Of a stretch of DNA of 64,000 nt, positions 32,014-40,778 are shown one piece after another. The notes below the pieces were generated by a model. The model was not told the origin of the DNA, searched no databases, and saw only the letters and a list, made by a program, of their open reading frames with translations. Source of the DNA: Hippopus hippopus (lineage: Eukaryota > Mollusca > Bivalvia > Cardiida > Cardiidae). Numbering within the stretch: position 1 is the stretch's first letter; every line of letters begins with the position of its first letter. The DNA lies in NCBI GenBank assembly GCA_946811185.2, contig OX328107.1, positions 15,217,565 to 15,281,564 on the forward strand. The letters are read 5' to 3'. Both the position numbers and the translations under genes were made by a program.

Positions 32014-32802
32014 ATGGATAACTTACATACAAATGAAGTTTTTTATGATGTAGTTGATACAATGCCTCCTAAAACAAAAGTGTTAAATAGATTTACATCC
32101 GAAGAATTAAATAAATTAGAAGAACATATCCAATCTAAATATAATGAAACACCTGTTTATAACCATCGAGAAAGAAAAGTATATATCCCTGGAATTTACG
32201 GTAATGATTATGTTAGAACTTTACAAAATGCAAAAGCAGTTATATATTATTGTTTTAGCGCAGAATTAAAAAAAGAACTCGAAATTAATTTAAGCATGCA
32301 ATTTGGACTTTATAACAATACATCACCGACAAAAAGAAGAGTAGGTATATTTTGGGGAGGGGTTTATGATGAATATGATTATGCAAATTATTTACATATG
32401 TATCATGGGCTAATAGAAAATATGTCTTATGAAGAAGCATTAACTCCTGAAGGATTAAATGTGATTGAAGAAGATTTTCATAAACTATCTCCATTTATAC
32501 AATTTAGAGAAATATTTCCTACAGAAAGCCAGTATGATTTTGAATTTGTGTCCGCAGAAGATGAAAGGGATCGACATATGGTTTTATCTGACGAAATTTC
32601 ACAAATTATAATATCTTATCTAAAAGGATCAAATGGTTCAAAAACTTTTTATTCAGAATCTTGCGTTATATGTTATGAAGTTAAACCTAACGTGTTATAT
32701 TGTAATTGCGGCCATATACCAATCTGTGAAAAATGTAATAAGTTTACAACTAATATATGTATCATATGTAGAACAGAATCTTATGTTAAAAGAATTTTGT
32801 AA
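32014..32802 (+). CDS. 262-aa RING-finger protein
   Basis: The C-terminal residues 220-256 contain CVICYEVKPNVLYCNCGHIP then CEKCNK ... CIICRTES, a plausible C3HC4-type RING with all metal ligands. The N-terminal 200 residues match the upstream paralogue. RING proteins in DNA viruses are often E3 ubiquitin ligases that act on host defences, but the substrate is unknown. It is convergent with the fibre gene. No close family beyond the RING is recognised. Confidence 0.78.
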   Translation: MDNLHTNEVFYDVVDTMPPKTKVLNRFTSEELNKLEEHIQSKYNETPVYNHRERKVYIPGIYGNDYVRTLQNAKAVIYYCFSAELKKELEINLSMQFGLYNNTSPTKRRVGIFWGGVYDEYDYANYLHMYHGLIENMSYEEALTPEGLNVIEEDFHKLSPFIQFREIFPTESQYDFEFVSAEDERDRHMVLSDEISQIIISYLKGSNGSKTFYSESCVICYEVKPNVLYCNCGHIPICEKCNKFTTNICIICRTESYVKRIL

Positions 32803-32861
32803 AATATTTAAAAATGACTAAATAAATATATAATATATTTTTTATAATATATTATATATAT

Positions 32862-34076
32862 TTACAAGTCTATTTCTATCAAAATAGATATGTAAGCGTG
32901 TGTTACATCTTGGTTATCTGTTCTCGAAATAAAGTTTATTATGCTGCATTGATCTACCTCCAACGCCCTTGGAAAAATCGTACAGCTACAAGTTTCGTCC
33001 GCTTTTTTAATAATAGTGTAATCAACCTGTTCATTTCCGTTTACCGTTATATTAATTTTTACCTCTTCTGGTACATTACGATCCCTTTTAACGACCGTTA
33101 AACTTCCTCTTATAATTCTACCTGATGCACTCATACAGTAACCCCCTAAACCGTGTCTTTTACCCGAATTACCATTACCGAATGAAAACTCGTAATTACC
33201 GTTTGAAATTGATCCCTGTTCTTCGGCCCACACGGTTATAGTAGGTTTTGGTTTATATGCTCTGAAGAAACGCTCCATATATTCTCTAGTAACAGCATCT
33301 TTTTGACTTCTTGGGTCCGCTATATTATATATTCTTAAATTATTCATATCAATATTTTGGTTTACTGATAGTTCTCCATTCGCTTTCACTGAGAAAGATT
33401 TATACATAGCACCTTGACCACCTCTAATATTTTTAACGAGGTCATCAACATAACCTTTAGTGGTAACCGCATCTTGGGATATGGGGCTTGATAATCCAGT
33501 AATCTGGTTACCATTCATATCTATTCCACCATCTATTGAATAGGACCCATCTCGTTTTCTCGTTAAAGCTTTTTCACCCGCGGTAGCTCTCTCAATGGTG
33601 GTATCCACGTAAAACTTATTAGAGGCTTGGTCGTGTCTCGTGGGGGTTCCGAGATTGTTAATTACTCGTCCTCCCATTGAGATTGCATCATCTGCCTCAT
33701 ACCACCTTCCGTCTTTATAAACGAAGGCTCTATCAACATTATCCACATAATTTTTAGTAGCAGCTTCACCCGGTTCTTTTGGGTCCTTAACATTTCTTAT
33801 CGGATTAAAACCCATATTTAAATATCCAGTAAAATGGTATCCTCCGTTTTCATTCAACAACCCTGAGTTGGCGTCAACATAATCCTTAGTTGCAACATCA
33901 TGAGAATTTACTGGATTACTAACCCTCGTTAATGTATTACCGTTCATGTCTATGGAACCGGTAACAACAGTTGTTCCATCTTTACGTAAAAAAACATTAT
34001 TTATGTAAGCGAGTGACACACCATCACCGCTTGTTTCACCATCATCTTTCATTCTTCCGAATTTGTCAACAGGCAT
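32862..34076 (-). CDS. Fibre-like protein with phage tail-fibre repeats (404 aa)
   Basis: Five repeats of about 50-60 residues with the pattern GxIDMNGNxIxxLxxPxxxxDAxTKxYVD (for example GGIDMNGNQITGLSSP and DAVTTKGYVDD) fill residues about 35-285. This is the repeat type of phage tail fibres, which form trimeric shafts. The C-terminal about 115 residues (after RAYKPKPTITVW) form a beta-rich, cysteine-bearing domain suited to a receptor-binding head. It lies next to the protease in a late-gene cluster. Role as a vertex fibre is inferred from architecture. Confidence 0.85.
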   Translation of the reverse strand: MPVDKFGRMKDDGETSGDGVSLAYINNVFLRKDGTTVVTGSIDMNGNTLTRVSNPVNSHDVATKDYVDANSGLLNENGGYHFTGYLNMGFNPIRNVKDPKEPGEAATKNYVDNVDRAFVYKDGRWYEADDAISMGGRVINNLGTPTRHDQASNKFYVDTTIERATAGEKALTRKRDGSYSIDGGIDMNGNQITGLSSPISQDAVTTKGYVDDLVKNIRGGQGAMYKSFSVKANGELSVNQNIDMNNLRIYNIADPRSQKDAVTREYMERFFRAYKPKPTITVWAEEQGSISNGNYEFSFGNGNSGKRHGLGGYCMSASGRIIRGSLTVVKRDRNVPEEVKINITVNGNEQVDYTIIKKADETCSCTIFPRALEVDQCSIINFISRTDNQDVTHAYISILIEIDL

Positions 34077-34087
34077 TTTTATATATA

Positions 34088-34504
34088 CTAAAAAAGTTTA
34101 TTTAAAACATTTTGGAACTGGTTACCTCTAGATAACTCTTTTAGAATGTACAAACATAAATGACCGCAAAATACTTGTCCAGTTTGTTGTAATTGGTCAG
34201 TATTGTACTGTATTGGGCTTTTTAAATAATCTCGAATTTCAATAGGTGGTTGTATACCATAACTATCAAAATAAATTTTAGTTTTACCATTTTTATACCA
34301 AGCGACCCAATGTGTACCAGGCCCATCACTTTTATCAAAGTTTACTATACCACATTCTGTTTTACTCGGTTTTCTCGGTAGTGAGTCTAGTAAAAAAACT
34401 CCTCTAAAATAAGGAATCTTTAATCTTTTAACGGCACCCTCTAATTCGAAATTGTTCAACGGTTTATTCGGTAAAATTACGTTTTCAATCGAAATATTTG
34501 ACAT
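34088..34504 (-). CDS. PRO: Adenain-like cysteine protease (138 aa)
   Basis: Maturation protease of the adenain/Ulp1 (C5/C48) fold. The triad is visible: His in GTHWVAWY (about 79), Asp in IYFDSYG (about 93), and Gln ... Cys in QVFCGHLCLYIL (about 120-127). The length is short but typical of Polinton PRO. It would cleave capsid and core precursors; an IEGG-F site of adenain type is present in the 194-aa core protein. Start ATG at 34504 after an AT-rich run; the gene sits between fibre and integrase on the same strand. Confidence 0.93.
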   Translation of the reverse strand: MSNISIENVILPNKPLNNFELEGAVKRLKIPYFRGVFLLDSLPRKPSKTECGIVNFDKSDGPGTHWVAWYKNGKTKIYFDSYGIQPPIEIRDYLKSPIQYNTDQLQQTGQVFCGHLCLYILKELSRGNQFQNVLNKLF

Positions 34505-34515
34505 TTTTTTTATAG

Positions 34516-35424
34516 TTAAATATTTCTAATATCTTTATTGTCAACCCACGAATTAAATTCATCAGGATAACCTTTCCACTTTACGAGAGATTTCTTTTTT
34601 CCTTTTTTAATAACCTTTTCTATCCTATACACCTCTTGGCTGGTTTTCTGCAGTTCAGGTTCATAAAAGGTACCTTGTATTTCTTCTCCATTAAAATCTT
34701 TAATTTTATATGTTATAGGTGATGTAAGTTTTACTTCAGAAACTGTAAAAACCTCCTCAGTCCATCTTGTTGTATAACCTTTCTCAAAAGTCTTTTTCTT
34801 TTTAGTTATCCTTACTTTGTCTCCAACAGAGAAATTAGGATTAGAGTCTCTTATTTCAAGATTATCAGGGTAAAGATTTCTCCAAACTCTCGTTTCATTT
34901 TCTTTTTTACTAGCGTCTACCGGAGTCATCTTAATAGATGAATGCCTCGTGTTATTATATTTTTTAACTAAATCCGGTAGCACATTAATGTAAACGTTTG
35001 TAGAGTTAGCGGAAAAATACTTCCACATTTTTTCTTTCATTGTTCTAATCCATCTCTCAACCACACTAGATTTTTCCTCATTTTCAGTAGAATATAATTC
35101 AACCAAGTCTTTTACATCTTTGTTATAAAACTCTTTGCCCTTATCCACCCACATTTTTTCAGGTTTTCTCTCCTTAAAAATATTTTTTAATGCTATAGCA
35201 ACAGATTTTCCTGTTTTATCTTTTAATGGCACCAGATATCCATATTTAGAAAAGATATCAATGACAGCGAGAAGGTATTTAACACCACGATTAAGCTTAG
35301 AAAATGCTTGCATGTCTACTAAATCCGCAGCCCATATCCTATCTATACCGTTTACTCTAACTCTCCTTTTCTTAAAATTTCTTTTTACGGGTTTATGTAA
35401 TTCTTCCGCTAAATTTTTTTTTTT
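34516..35424 (-). CDS. INT: RVE-type integrase with C-terminal chromodomain, 5' part frameshifted
   Basis: DDE integrase. AADLVDM (first catalytic Asp) lies just upstream of the first ATG, so the frame must extend 5' to the A11 run at 35414-35424. Second Asp in MWVDKGKEFYN, Glu in SSVVERWIRTMKEKMW. Then an SH3-like region (VGDKVRITKKKK) and a chromodomain at the C-terminus (VKWKGYPDEFNSWVD). The frame upstream begins in the poly-A run, where the PLA2 frame ends, suggesting that the two were one reading frame. Inserts the element with 6-bp duplication. Confidence 0.9.
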   Translation of the reverse strand, partial: KKKNLAEELHKPVKRNFKKRRVRVNGIDRIWAADLVDMQAFSKLNRGVKYLLAVIDIFSKYGYLVPLKDKTGKSVAIALKNIFKERKPEKMWVDKGKEFYNKDVKDLVELYSTENEEKSSVVERWIRTMKEKMWKYFSANSTNVYINVLPDLVKKYNNTRHSSIKMTPVDASKKENETRVWRNLYPDNLEIRDSNPNFSVGDKVRITKKKKTFEKGYTTRWTEEVFTVSEVKLTSPITYKIKDFNGEEIQGTFYEPELQKTSQEVYRIEKVIKKGKKKSLVKWKGYPDEFNSWVDNKDIRNI

Positions 35425-35717
35425 ACTCCCATTCCAAATTTCATCTTAGTTCCAATGAGCCTACTTACCAAACCTCTTTCCATTTTTTCTCTAATACTAG
35501 GATTGTAAATCCCTTCTAACTCCGTTAACATATTCTTATCACACACTGCGTTTCTTGTAGCAGTATCATTGTGTTGAAGATAGCAAACATCATGATTATA
35601 AGCGGCTTTATCAACACGGTTTATTGGTTTACTCCATTCCTTCGGTGTTAAATCTGGATTGAGTCTTTTATTTAGTTTGGTACCTGGTCCTGTAAAGTTG
35701 TGCCCTGGTAGATGCAT
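35409..35717 (-). CDS. PLA2-like domain (102 aa), probably the N-terminal part of the integrase ORF
   Basis: MHLPGHNFTGPGT resembles the Ca-binding loop region, and AAYNHDVCYLQHND carries the His-Asp catalytic pair of parvovirus VP1-type phospholipase A2. The frame ends at ...GMGVKKKI inside a run of eleven A, exactly where the integrase frame opens. Either a single-base indel split a PLA2-integrase fusion, or ribosomal slippage links them, or the run is mis-sequenced. PLA2 domains help parvoviruses cross endosomes; that role here is inferred. Confidence 0.8.
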   Translation of the reverse strand: MHLPGHNFTGPGTKLNKRLNPDLTPKEWSKPINRVDKAAYNHDVCYLQHNDTATRNAVCDKNMLTELEGIYNPSIREKMERGLVSRLIGTKMKFGMGVKKKI

Positions 35718-35746
35718 TTCAACAGGTAAATTATTTATAAATTTAT

Positions 35747-35902
35747 TTAATATACTACTCCCGGTGGTTTTTTTTTTATAAATTGCGATTTAGTTATTCC
35801 ACAAATAACACATTTCCCCTGCATCATATTTCTTCCATTTTTAGAAACAGAATATTTTATATCACTCGTATCAGTATGTTTTTTACATTTAACGCAATAC
35901 AT
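35747..35902 (-). CDS. 51-aa zinc-ribbon protein
   Basis: Short gene reading MYCVKCKKHTDTSDIKYSVS ... NMMQGKCVICGITKSQF. Two CxxC pairs form a zinc ribbon of the kind found in several large DNA viruses (DUF5679-like, from recollection). It is divergent from the ATPase gene, with TATATAAAATAAG just before the ATG. Likely a nucleic-acid-binding accessory. Confidence 0.75.
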   Translation of the reverse strand: MYCVKCKKHTDTSDIKYSVSKNGRNMMQGKCVICGITKSQFIKKKPPGVVY

Positions 35903-35941
35903 CTTATTTTATATATAAGAAATAAAAGTATTTAAATAAAA

Positions 35942-36724
35942 ATGGATATTATGAACTTATCATGGAATGAAGTAGTATCAAAGAGATTTAATCACCCCCT
36001 TTTACCAAGAAGTATTAGGGGTTTAATTGTAGGTAAATCAGGATGTGGTAAAACTACTTTATTGTTAAACCTTTTACTCAGACCAGGTTGGCTTGACTAC
36101 AACGATTTGAGTGTTTTTGGAAAAAGCCTTTTTCAACCAGAATACCTAATACTAAAAAAGGCTTTTGAAGAGAAACTATCAAAAAAAAAAATCTTAAAAT
36201 TGTTTAACATGCGTGATGAGATACAAGAAAAAGACGTTCCACCAACACCTTTAGTTGAAGAATGGGCTAAAACGATTAAAGACAAATCGGATATAAATTG
36301 CAACTTCTTTGAAAATGCTAGTGATGTACCTGACCCGAGAGAGTTAAACTTAGAAAATAAAAATTTAATGATTTTCGATGATTTACTTTTAGAAAAGCAA
36401 AATAAATGTGAGTGTTACTACATTCGAGGAAGGCATAGTAATGTTGACTGCTTTTACCTCTCACAGAATTATTTTAAACTAAATAGACAAACTATTAGAG
36501 AAAACGCTAATTTTATTTGTTTTTTCCGACAAGACCTAGGAAACCTTAATCATATTTATAAAGACCACGTAGGTGACGATATGCCTAAGGAAGAGTTTAG
36601 AAATTTTTGTAAAAAGGCATGGGAAAGACCACATGGTTTTGTTATAATTGACTTAACCAGTGGAAAATATAATGGGAAGTATAGAAGCGGTTTTGATGAT
36701 TTTTACTTGCCTGGAATAGTATAA
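35942..36724 (+). CDS. ATP: A32/FtsK-type DNA packaging ATPase (260 aa)
   Basis: P-loop VGKSGCGKTT (residues about 30-39), Walker B LMIFDDLLLE (about 141-150), and a downstream SQNYFKL with a conserved Gln (sensor-like). Length and motif layout fit the HerA/FtsK-superfamily ATPases of Polintons and NCLDVs that pump DNA into capsids. First gene of a rightward late cluster. AT-rich TTTAAATAAAA runs into the start codon. Confidence 0.92.
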   Translation: MDIMNLSWNEVVSKRFNHPLLPRSIRGLIVGKSGCGKTTLLLNLLLRPGWLDYNDLSVFGKSLFQPEYLILKKAFEEKLSKKKILKLFNMRDEIQEKDVPPTPLVEEWAKTIKDKSDINCNFFENASDVPDPRELNLENKNLMIFDDLLLEKQNKCECYYIRGRHSNVDCFYLSQNYFKLNRQTIRENANFICFFRQDLGNLNHIYKDHVGDDMPKEEFRNFCKKAWERPHGFVIIDLTSGKYNGKYRSGFDDFYLPGIV

Positions 36725-36747
36725 AAAAAATATTTAAATATTATAAA

Positions 36748-37521
36748 ATGGAAAAACTTTTAGAACAAATTGTAAAAAATACGAGCAACAAAACATCATT
36801 TCAAATCATAGTAAGCGACAACAAAACACGTTTTAGAACAAGGTTTAATCCTCCAATTCAACTGGAAAAGGATAAAGTATATGAAATAGCTCTGGTAAAC
36901 CTTGAAACTTACTACTCTTTTCCAAACATTGATGAAACGAACAACACATTCGTTTATTCTCCAGACAATGGCACCACATGGATTAAAATAAAAATACCTA
37001 TAGGAAGTTATGACCTCGTTGATATTAATGATACGATTCGTCAGGAAATGAGAAAAAATGGTCATTACGATAGAGTTAATGAAGAGTATCCTATTAACTT
37101 TTCTGCGAACACTAATACCCTAAAGTCTGTTCTTATTATTGATGATGGTTATCAAGTAGATTTTAATCAACCAGGTTCCATCGCTAAAGTATTAGGATTT
37201 ACTCGAGCTAAATATTCGCAAGGATTTCACGAGTCAGAGAATGTAGTGAACATTCTTAGCATAAATAGTTTGCTCGTTAACATAGATATTATTTCAGGAA
37301 GTTATGTTAATGGTTCAACAAAAAACACTATTTACTCTTTTTTCCCAAATGTTGCACCTGGATATAAGATAATTGAGTCACCAGTTAATTTAGTATACTT
37401 ACCAATAACGTTAGATGAAATACATAACCTAAATGTAAATATTACTGACCAAGATGGTAATTTACTAAATCTTAGAGGTGAAAATTTAACGATTAGGTTT
37501 CATATTAGAGAAGCTAGATGA
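36748..37521 (+). CDS. Penton/minor-capsid-like protein (257 aa)
   Basis: Beta-rich protein. Its N-terminal LEKDKVYEIALVNLETYYSF and C-terminal ITDQDGNLLNLRGENLTIRF match, in position and pattern, the 298-aa protein of element 3 (WEVALVQLITPSQF; ITGDSGISFHFITGKTIVKL). Such proteins accompany the major capsid in Polintons and are thought to be the single-jelly-roll penton. The assignment rests on pattern and gene order (ATPase then penton), so it is moderate. Confidence 0.7.
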   Translation: MEKLLEQIVKNTSNKTSFQIIVSDNKTRFRTRFNPPIQLEKDKVYEIALVNLETYYSFPNIDETNNTFVYSPDNGTTWIKIKIPIGSYDLVDINDTIRQEMRKNGHYDRVNEEYPINFSANTNTLKSVLIIDDGYQVDFNQPGSIAKVLGFTRAKYSQGFHESENVVNILSINSLLVNIDIISGSYVNGSTKNTIYSFFPNVAPGYKIIESPVNLVYLPITLDEIHNLNVNITDQDGNLLNLRGENLTIRFHIREAR

Positions 37522-37549
37522 GCTAAATAAAAAAATACTCGTATATAAA

Positions 37550-38134
37550 ATGACGAGTTACACTAATGTTAAAGTAAATATATCTGAAGGACAAAAGCAA
37601 AAACTTCAACATGCTGTTAAAGCTAGTTGCCCAGTAAGTATTCGTTTAGGTCATGAAGATTTACAAGGTAATGATGTTTTAGCAATTACCAATTCACAAG
37701 CAAAGAAAATGGCTAAAGCCTATGAGGATGGTGTGGGTATAACTATTAGAATGACTACAAAACAACTTAAACATAACATGAAAATAGAGGGAGGTTTTCT
37801 CGGAATGTTAGCTGGGTTGGCTGCTAGAGCTTTACCGATGCTTGCAAAAACCGTTTTACCAGCTTTAGGTGTTGGTGCTCTTTCTGGATTAGCTCAAACA
37901 GGGGTTCAAAAAGCTATGGGGTCAGGTCTTTACCTTAAAAAAGGAGGATGTGTTTGTCAAGTTGAAACTGATGGAAGTGGATTATACTTAAAACCATACA
38001 AAGGTAAAGGATTAGATTCCGTTGGTGATGGGTTGTATTTAAAGCAAGGAGGAAAAATGTATGATGGGAAAGGACTTTTACTTGGGCCTAATAGTCCATT
38101 TGCTAATATCCCTATCCTAGGAGCTATATTGTAA
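37550..38134 (+). CDS. Adenovirus pVI/pX-like core protein with GLYLK repeats (194 aa)
   Basis: Residues about 77-120 form a hydrophobic amphipathic block (GGFLGMLAGLAARALPMLAK), preceded by IEGG-F, which fits the adenain type site (M/I/L)xGG-x. Then three GSGLYLK/DGLYLK repeats and a C-terminal GPNSPFANIPILG. This resembles adenoviral membrane-active or core peptides released by the protease. CxC in KKGGCVCQVETDG is also conserved-looking. Role in virion core or membrane disruption is inferred. Confidence 0.7.
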   Translation: MTSYTNVKVNISEGQKQKLQHAVKASCPVSIRLGHEDLQGNDVLAITNSQAKKMAKAYEDGVGITIRMTTKQLKHNMKIEGGFLGMLAGLAARALPMLAKTVLPALGVGALSGLAQTGVQKAMGSGLYLKKGGCVCQVETDGSGLYLKPYKGKGLDSVGDGLYLKQGGKMYDGKGLLLGPNSPFANIPILGAIL

Positions 38135-38163
38135 TATTTAAATATTATTTACAACAAATAAAA

Positions 38164-38541
38164 ATGGATATTCATAAATTTGGTATAAAACCTAATATTA
38201 CTACCCAACATAAAACTATATTTTGGAAACCTCATTTAAATGGAGTAAGATATCCTCCCTTAAAGCAAGATTCTCTAAAATGGAAAATATACTCACAAGT
38301 AACTATCAAGATTCCTCCTAATGATGGTATGAGAGTTCCGTTAGGATTTGGTTATATAGCTACACGAGGAGTTGTAGTGATATCTATTAGTAATAAATGG
38401 AAAGATAGTTTAACCATTTCTAATGGTATACATCTTGATAATGATGTTAATGATATCTTAGTCTACATTTATAATTTCTCACAAAAACCAATCGAAATAC
38501 CTGAGGGAGAGTTATTCTGCTATCTAAAATATTTATCATAA
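38164..38541 (+). CDS. Degenerate dUTPase-fold-like protein (125 aa)
   Basis: The layout of the C-terminal half resembles trimeric dUTPase: VTIKIPPNDGMRVPLGFGYI, then GIHLDNDVND at the place of the catalytic motif, then ILVYIYNFSQKPIEIPEGEL. The catalytic Asp/Tyr of the motif are not present and no C-terminal P-loop-like tail is seen, so it is probably structural or regulatory and not an active dUTPase. Weak fold call. Confidence 0.5.
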   Translation: MDIHKFGIKPNITTQHKTIFWKPHLNGVRYPPLKQDSLKWKIYSQVTIKIPPNDGMRVPLGFGYIATRGVVVISISNKWKDSLTISNGIHLDNDVNDILVYIYNFSQKPIEIPEGELFCYLKYLS

Positions 38542-38563
38542 AAAAAAATATTATATTAATAAA

Positions 38564-39250
38564 ATGGTAGATACAAATCAGGAACACCCTAATAAATTAT
38601 ATCCCCCACTACCCAAAGAACGGGTTACCCCTAACGCCCCACCTAATGAAGATATTGAAATGGAAACAATGGATAATGGTCATTCTTATAGACTTAAAAA
38701 AATATCTGAGGTTTTAGATTTTCTCAAAAAGGAAATAACTGAAAGGGAAAGATTGAATAAGAAATATAGTAGGATGGCTAAAGCAGTTGATAATGTTGAA
38801 GGTGGATTGGTTGTTGTTTCATTAGCGTTAGGTGGTGTAGGTGTTGTTTTGCTTTCAACTGTTGCAGCGGCACCCGTTGCTGTAGGTTTGGAAGTTGCTG
38901 CTGGTGTAATCGGTCTTTCTTCATTGGTTAGTAAAGTATTTGTTAGGAAAACTACTAATAAAGCTGAAAAACATTTGAAAATTCAAACTCTTGCTGCTGC
39001 TAAGCTTAATACTATAGCTAATCATGTATCAAAGGCTTTAATGGATAATCATATATCTGATGATGAGTTTAAGTTGATAATGGATGAAATGAATAAATAT
39101 GAAGAAATGAAGAGTGAAATAAGAACTAGCTTTAAAAAGAAGGTAACACTTGAAGAAAAGGAAAGTTTGATTGAGAAAGGGAGGGAAGAAGCGAGGGATT
39201 CCTTTCGGAGGCTCGTTGAGAAAAACCATGATGGAAAGCTTCCCTTTTAA
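38564..39250 (+). CDS. 228-aa membrane-hairpin protein with coiled coils
   Basis: N-terminal Pro-rich tail (KLYPPLPKERV), a helix (ISEVLDFLKKEITERERLNK), two adjacent hydrophobic spans (LVVVSLALGGVGVVLLSTVA and VAVGLEVAAGVIGLSSLVS), then a conserved helical block AEKHLKIQTLAAAKLNTIAN and HISDDEFKLIMDEM. Typical of an apolipoprotein-L-like or viral membrane protein. Function unknown. Within the late cluster. Confidence 0.7.
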   Translation: MVDTNQEHPNKLYPPLPKERVTPNAPPNEDIEMETMDNGHSYRLKKISEVLDFLKKEITERERLNKKYSRMAKAVDNVEGGLVVVSLALGGVGVVLLSTVAAAPVAVGLEVAAGVIGLSSLVSKVFVRKTTNKAEKHLKIQTLAAAKLNTIANHVSKALMDNHISDDEFKLIMDEMNKYEEMKSEIRTSFKKKVTLEEKESLIEKGREEARDSFRRLVEKNHDGKLPF

Positions 39251-39354
39251 ATTACCTAAACTACCAAGTTTTAGATGTAAATGTCAATGTGAAATAGGGG
39301 ATAATGATGATGAATAAATATATAAGAACATTATATATGCTCTTATATATTAAA

Positions 39355-39455
39355 ATTGTTGTAAAAACTACGTTAAAAACTATGATAAAAACTACGTTAA
39401 AAACTATGATAAAAACTACGTTAAAAACTATGATAAAAACTACGTTAAAAAAAAA
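39355..39455 (+). repeat. 24-bp tandem repeat before the 286-aa gene
   Basis: About four copies of AACTACGTTAAAAACTATGA plus four bases. Probably promoter-proximal; the only long gap in the late cluster. Confidence 0.85.
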
Positions 39456-39470
39456 TGTTGCTAATTAAAA

Positions 39471-40331
39471 ATGCCATTTCTAAAAATAACTGACCCTGTA
39501 AAAAGAGACTTACTTGTAAAAGAGTATCTCAAAACGAAAAAGAATATTCATGATAATCAACTAGCAGAGAGAACAGGTGAACGACAACTTCAAACCGATT
39601 TGTCAAAGTTTTTTAGACCTATTACAGAAACGCAAAAAGCTACAACAAAGGAGATTACAGAGGGGCTTAAACCTATTAAAGAAGGTGTAGAAAAATTACC
39701 AGAAGCTATTACTTTTCCAGCTTATCCATCAATAGAAGCTTATGATAAACCAACAGAAGAAGAAGACCCGCTATTTAGAGGTGAAATAGCAGAGTCGTAT
39801 TTAAATAAACCTGAAGTTGACAAAACCTATGGAATATATGACAGAAAGGGTAAGTTTTATATCGGTAACAAACCAATTGTTATTCGTGACAATAATATTA
39901 TTGTGGATGATGAAGAATATAATGGTACCCCCGGTCTATGGGAGTTAATCACATCTAAAGAACCAGATGAAAATATTTATACAAATGAGGATAAGATGGA
40001 ATATTATTATTTAATGGAAAAAACCAACGCTCTTCATCAAAATAACGACCCGGATAATCCACGCCCTAAAAGTTCTAAAAGGAAAAAATGGATGGAAATT
40101 CTTAGACCTATTTGGTTTAGTAGGGGAAGAAAGTATGAAGGAAAAGGAATTGTTATCCCATCTGACCCTAATGCATTACTAGAAAGACTAGACCTGTTGA
40201 TGGCAAGTAAAGAAGCAGGTAATACAGGTGTAAGAAACGAGTTAGTAAGTATTTGTGATGAATTAAAAAGACAAGGTGTTATAAATTCACACTCTTATAA
40301 AAATTTAATGTCTTTACTAAAAAAAAGATGA
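39471..40331 (+). CDS. 286-aa conserved Polinton protein, unknown
   Basis: Charged helical N-terminus (KITDPVKRDLLVKEYLKTKK), then GIYDRKGKFYIGNKPIVIRD, a GTPGLWELITSKEPDE block, and a C-terminal helical region DPNALLERLDLLMASKEAGN. Its place between the membrane protein and the core protein, and the ordered domain-like pattern, suggest a virion component. No catalytic motif is seen. It overlaps the next gene's start by 4 bases. Confidence 0.7.
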   Translation: MPFLKITDPVKRDLLVKEYLKTKKNIHDNQLAERTGERQLQTDLSKFFRPITETQKATTKEITEGLKPIKEGVEKLPEAITFPAYPSIEAYDKPTEEEDPLFRGEIAESYLNKPEVDKTYGIYDRKGKFYIGNKPIVIRDNNIIVDDEEYNGTPGLWELITSKEPDENIYTNEDKMEYYYLMEKTNALHQNNDPDNPRPKSSKRKKWMEILRPIWFSRGRKYEGKGIVIPSDPNALLERLDLLMASKEAGNTGVRNELVSICDELKRQGVINSHSYKNLMSLLKKR

Positions 40332-40726
40332 TAATCACTAAGAAACACGGATTTAAGAAAAGGTATTCATACGGTGGTGCCGGAATCTTTGATAGTATTG
40401 CTAACTTTTTAGCGAGGCTTTTTACTAGTAGTGCAGCTAAACAAATTGCGTCTTCTGCCCTTGATGTAGGAAAGAGTGTAGCTAAGGAAGGGGCAAAGAA
40501 AGCTTTAGAGGTTGGAAAAAGTGCGGCTGTAGAAGCGGGGAAAAAATTAGTTACGAAAGCTTTAACACCAAAATCGAAGCAAATTTTACAAAAATATAAC
40601 ACAACACCAAAACCTAATGATACTCCTAAAACGCAAAACATTAGTACATTAATAGATGGAAGTAGTATTGCTATTCAAGACTTAGTTAAAAGATTAAACA
40701 GTGGAGCGGGTATTAAAACAGTATGA
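40328..40726 (+). CDS. Core-like protein (132 aa)
   Basis: Begins KKHGFKKRYSYGGAGIFDSI, then a long amphipathic Ala/Lys helix (ALDVGKSVAKEGAKKALEVG) and LTPKSKQIL. The small YGGAG motif and basic amphipathic helix resemble adenovirus core or pVI-like peptides and the element 3 core gene at 61924-62303. It overlaps the upstream stop codon (ATGA-type), indicating tight coupling. Confidence 0.65.
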   Translation: MIITKKHGFKKRYSYGGAGIFDSIANFLARLFTSSAAKQIASSALDVGKSVAKEGAKKALEVGKSAAVEAGKKLVTKALTPKSKQILQKYNTTPKPNDTPKTQNISTLIDGSSIAIQDLVKRLNSGAGIKTV

Positions 40727-40778
40727 AGAAAAAAAATATATAGATAAGTTAAGAAAAATATATTCATTATAAAAAAGA

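Noticed and set aside
34516..35424. Retroviral or LTR retrotransposon origin of the integrase
   Set aside because: No reverse transcriptase, RNase H or LTRs; the integrase sits with protease, ATPase, capsid and PolB, the Polinton set.
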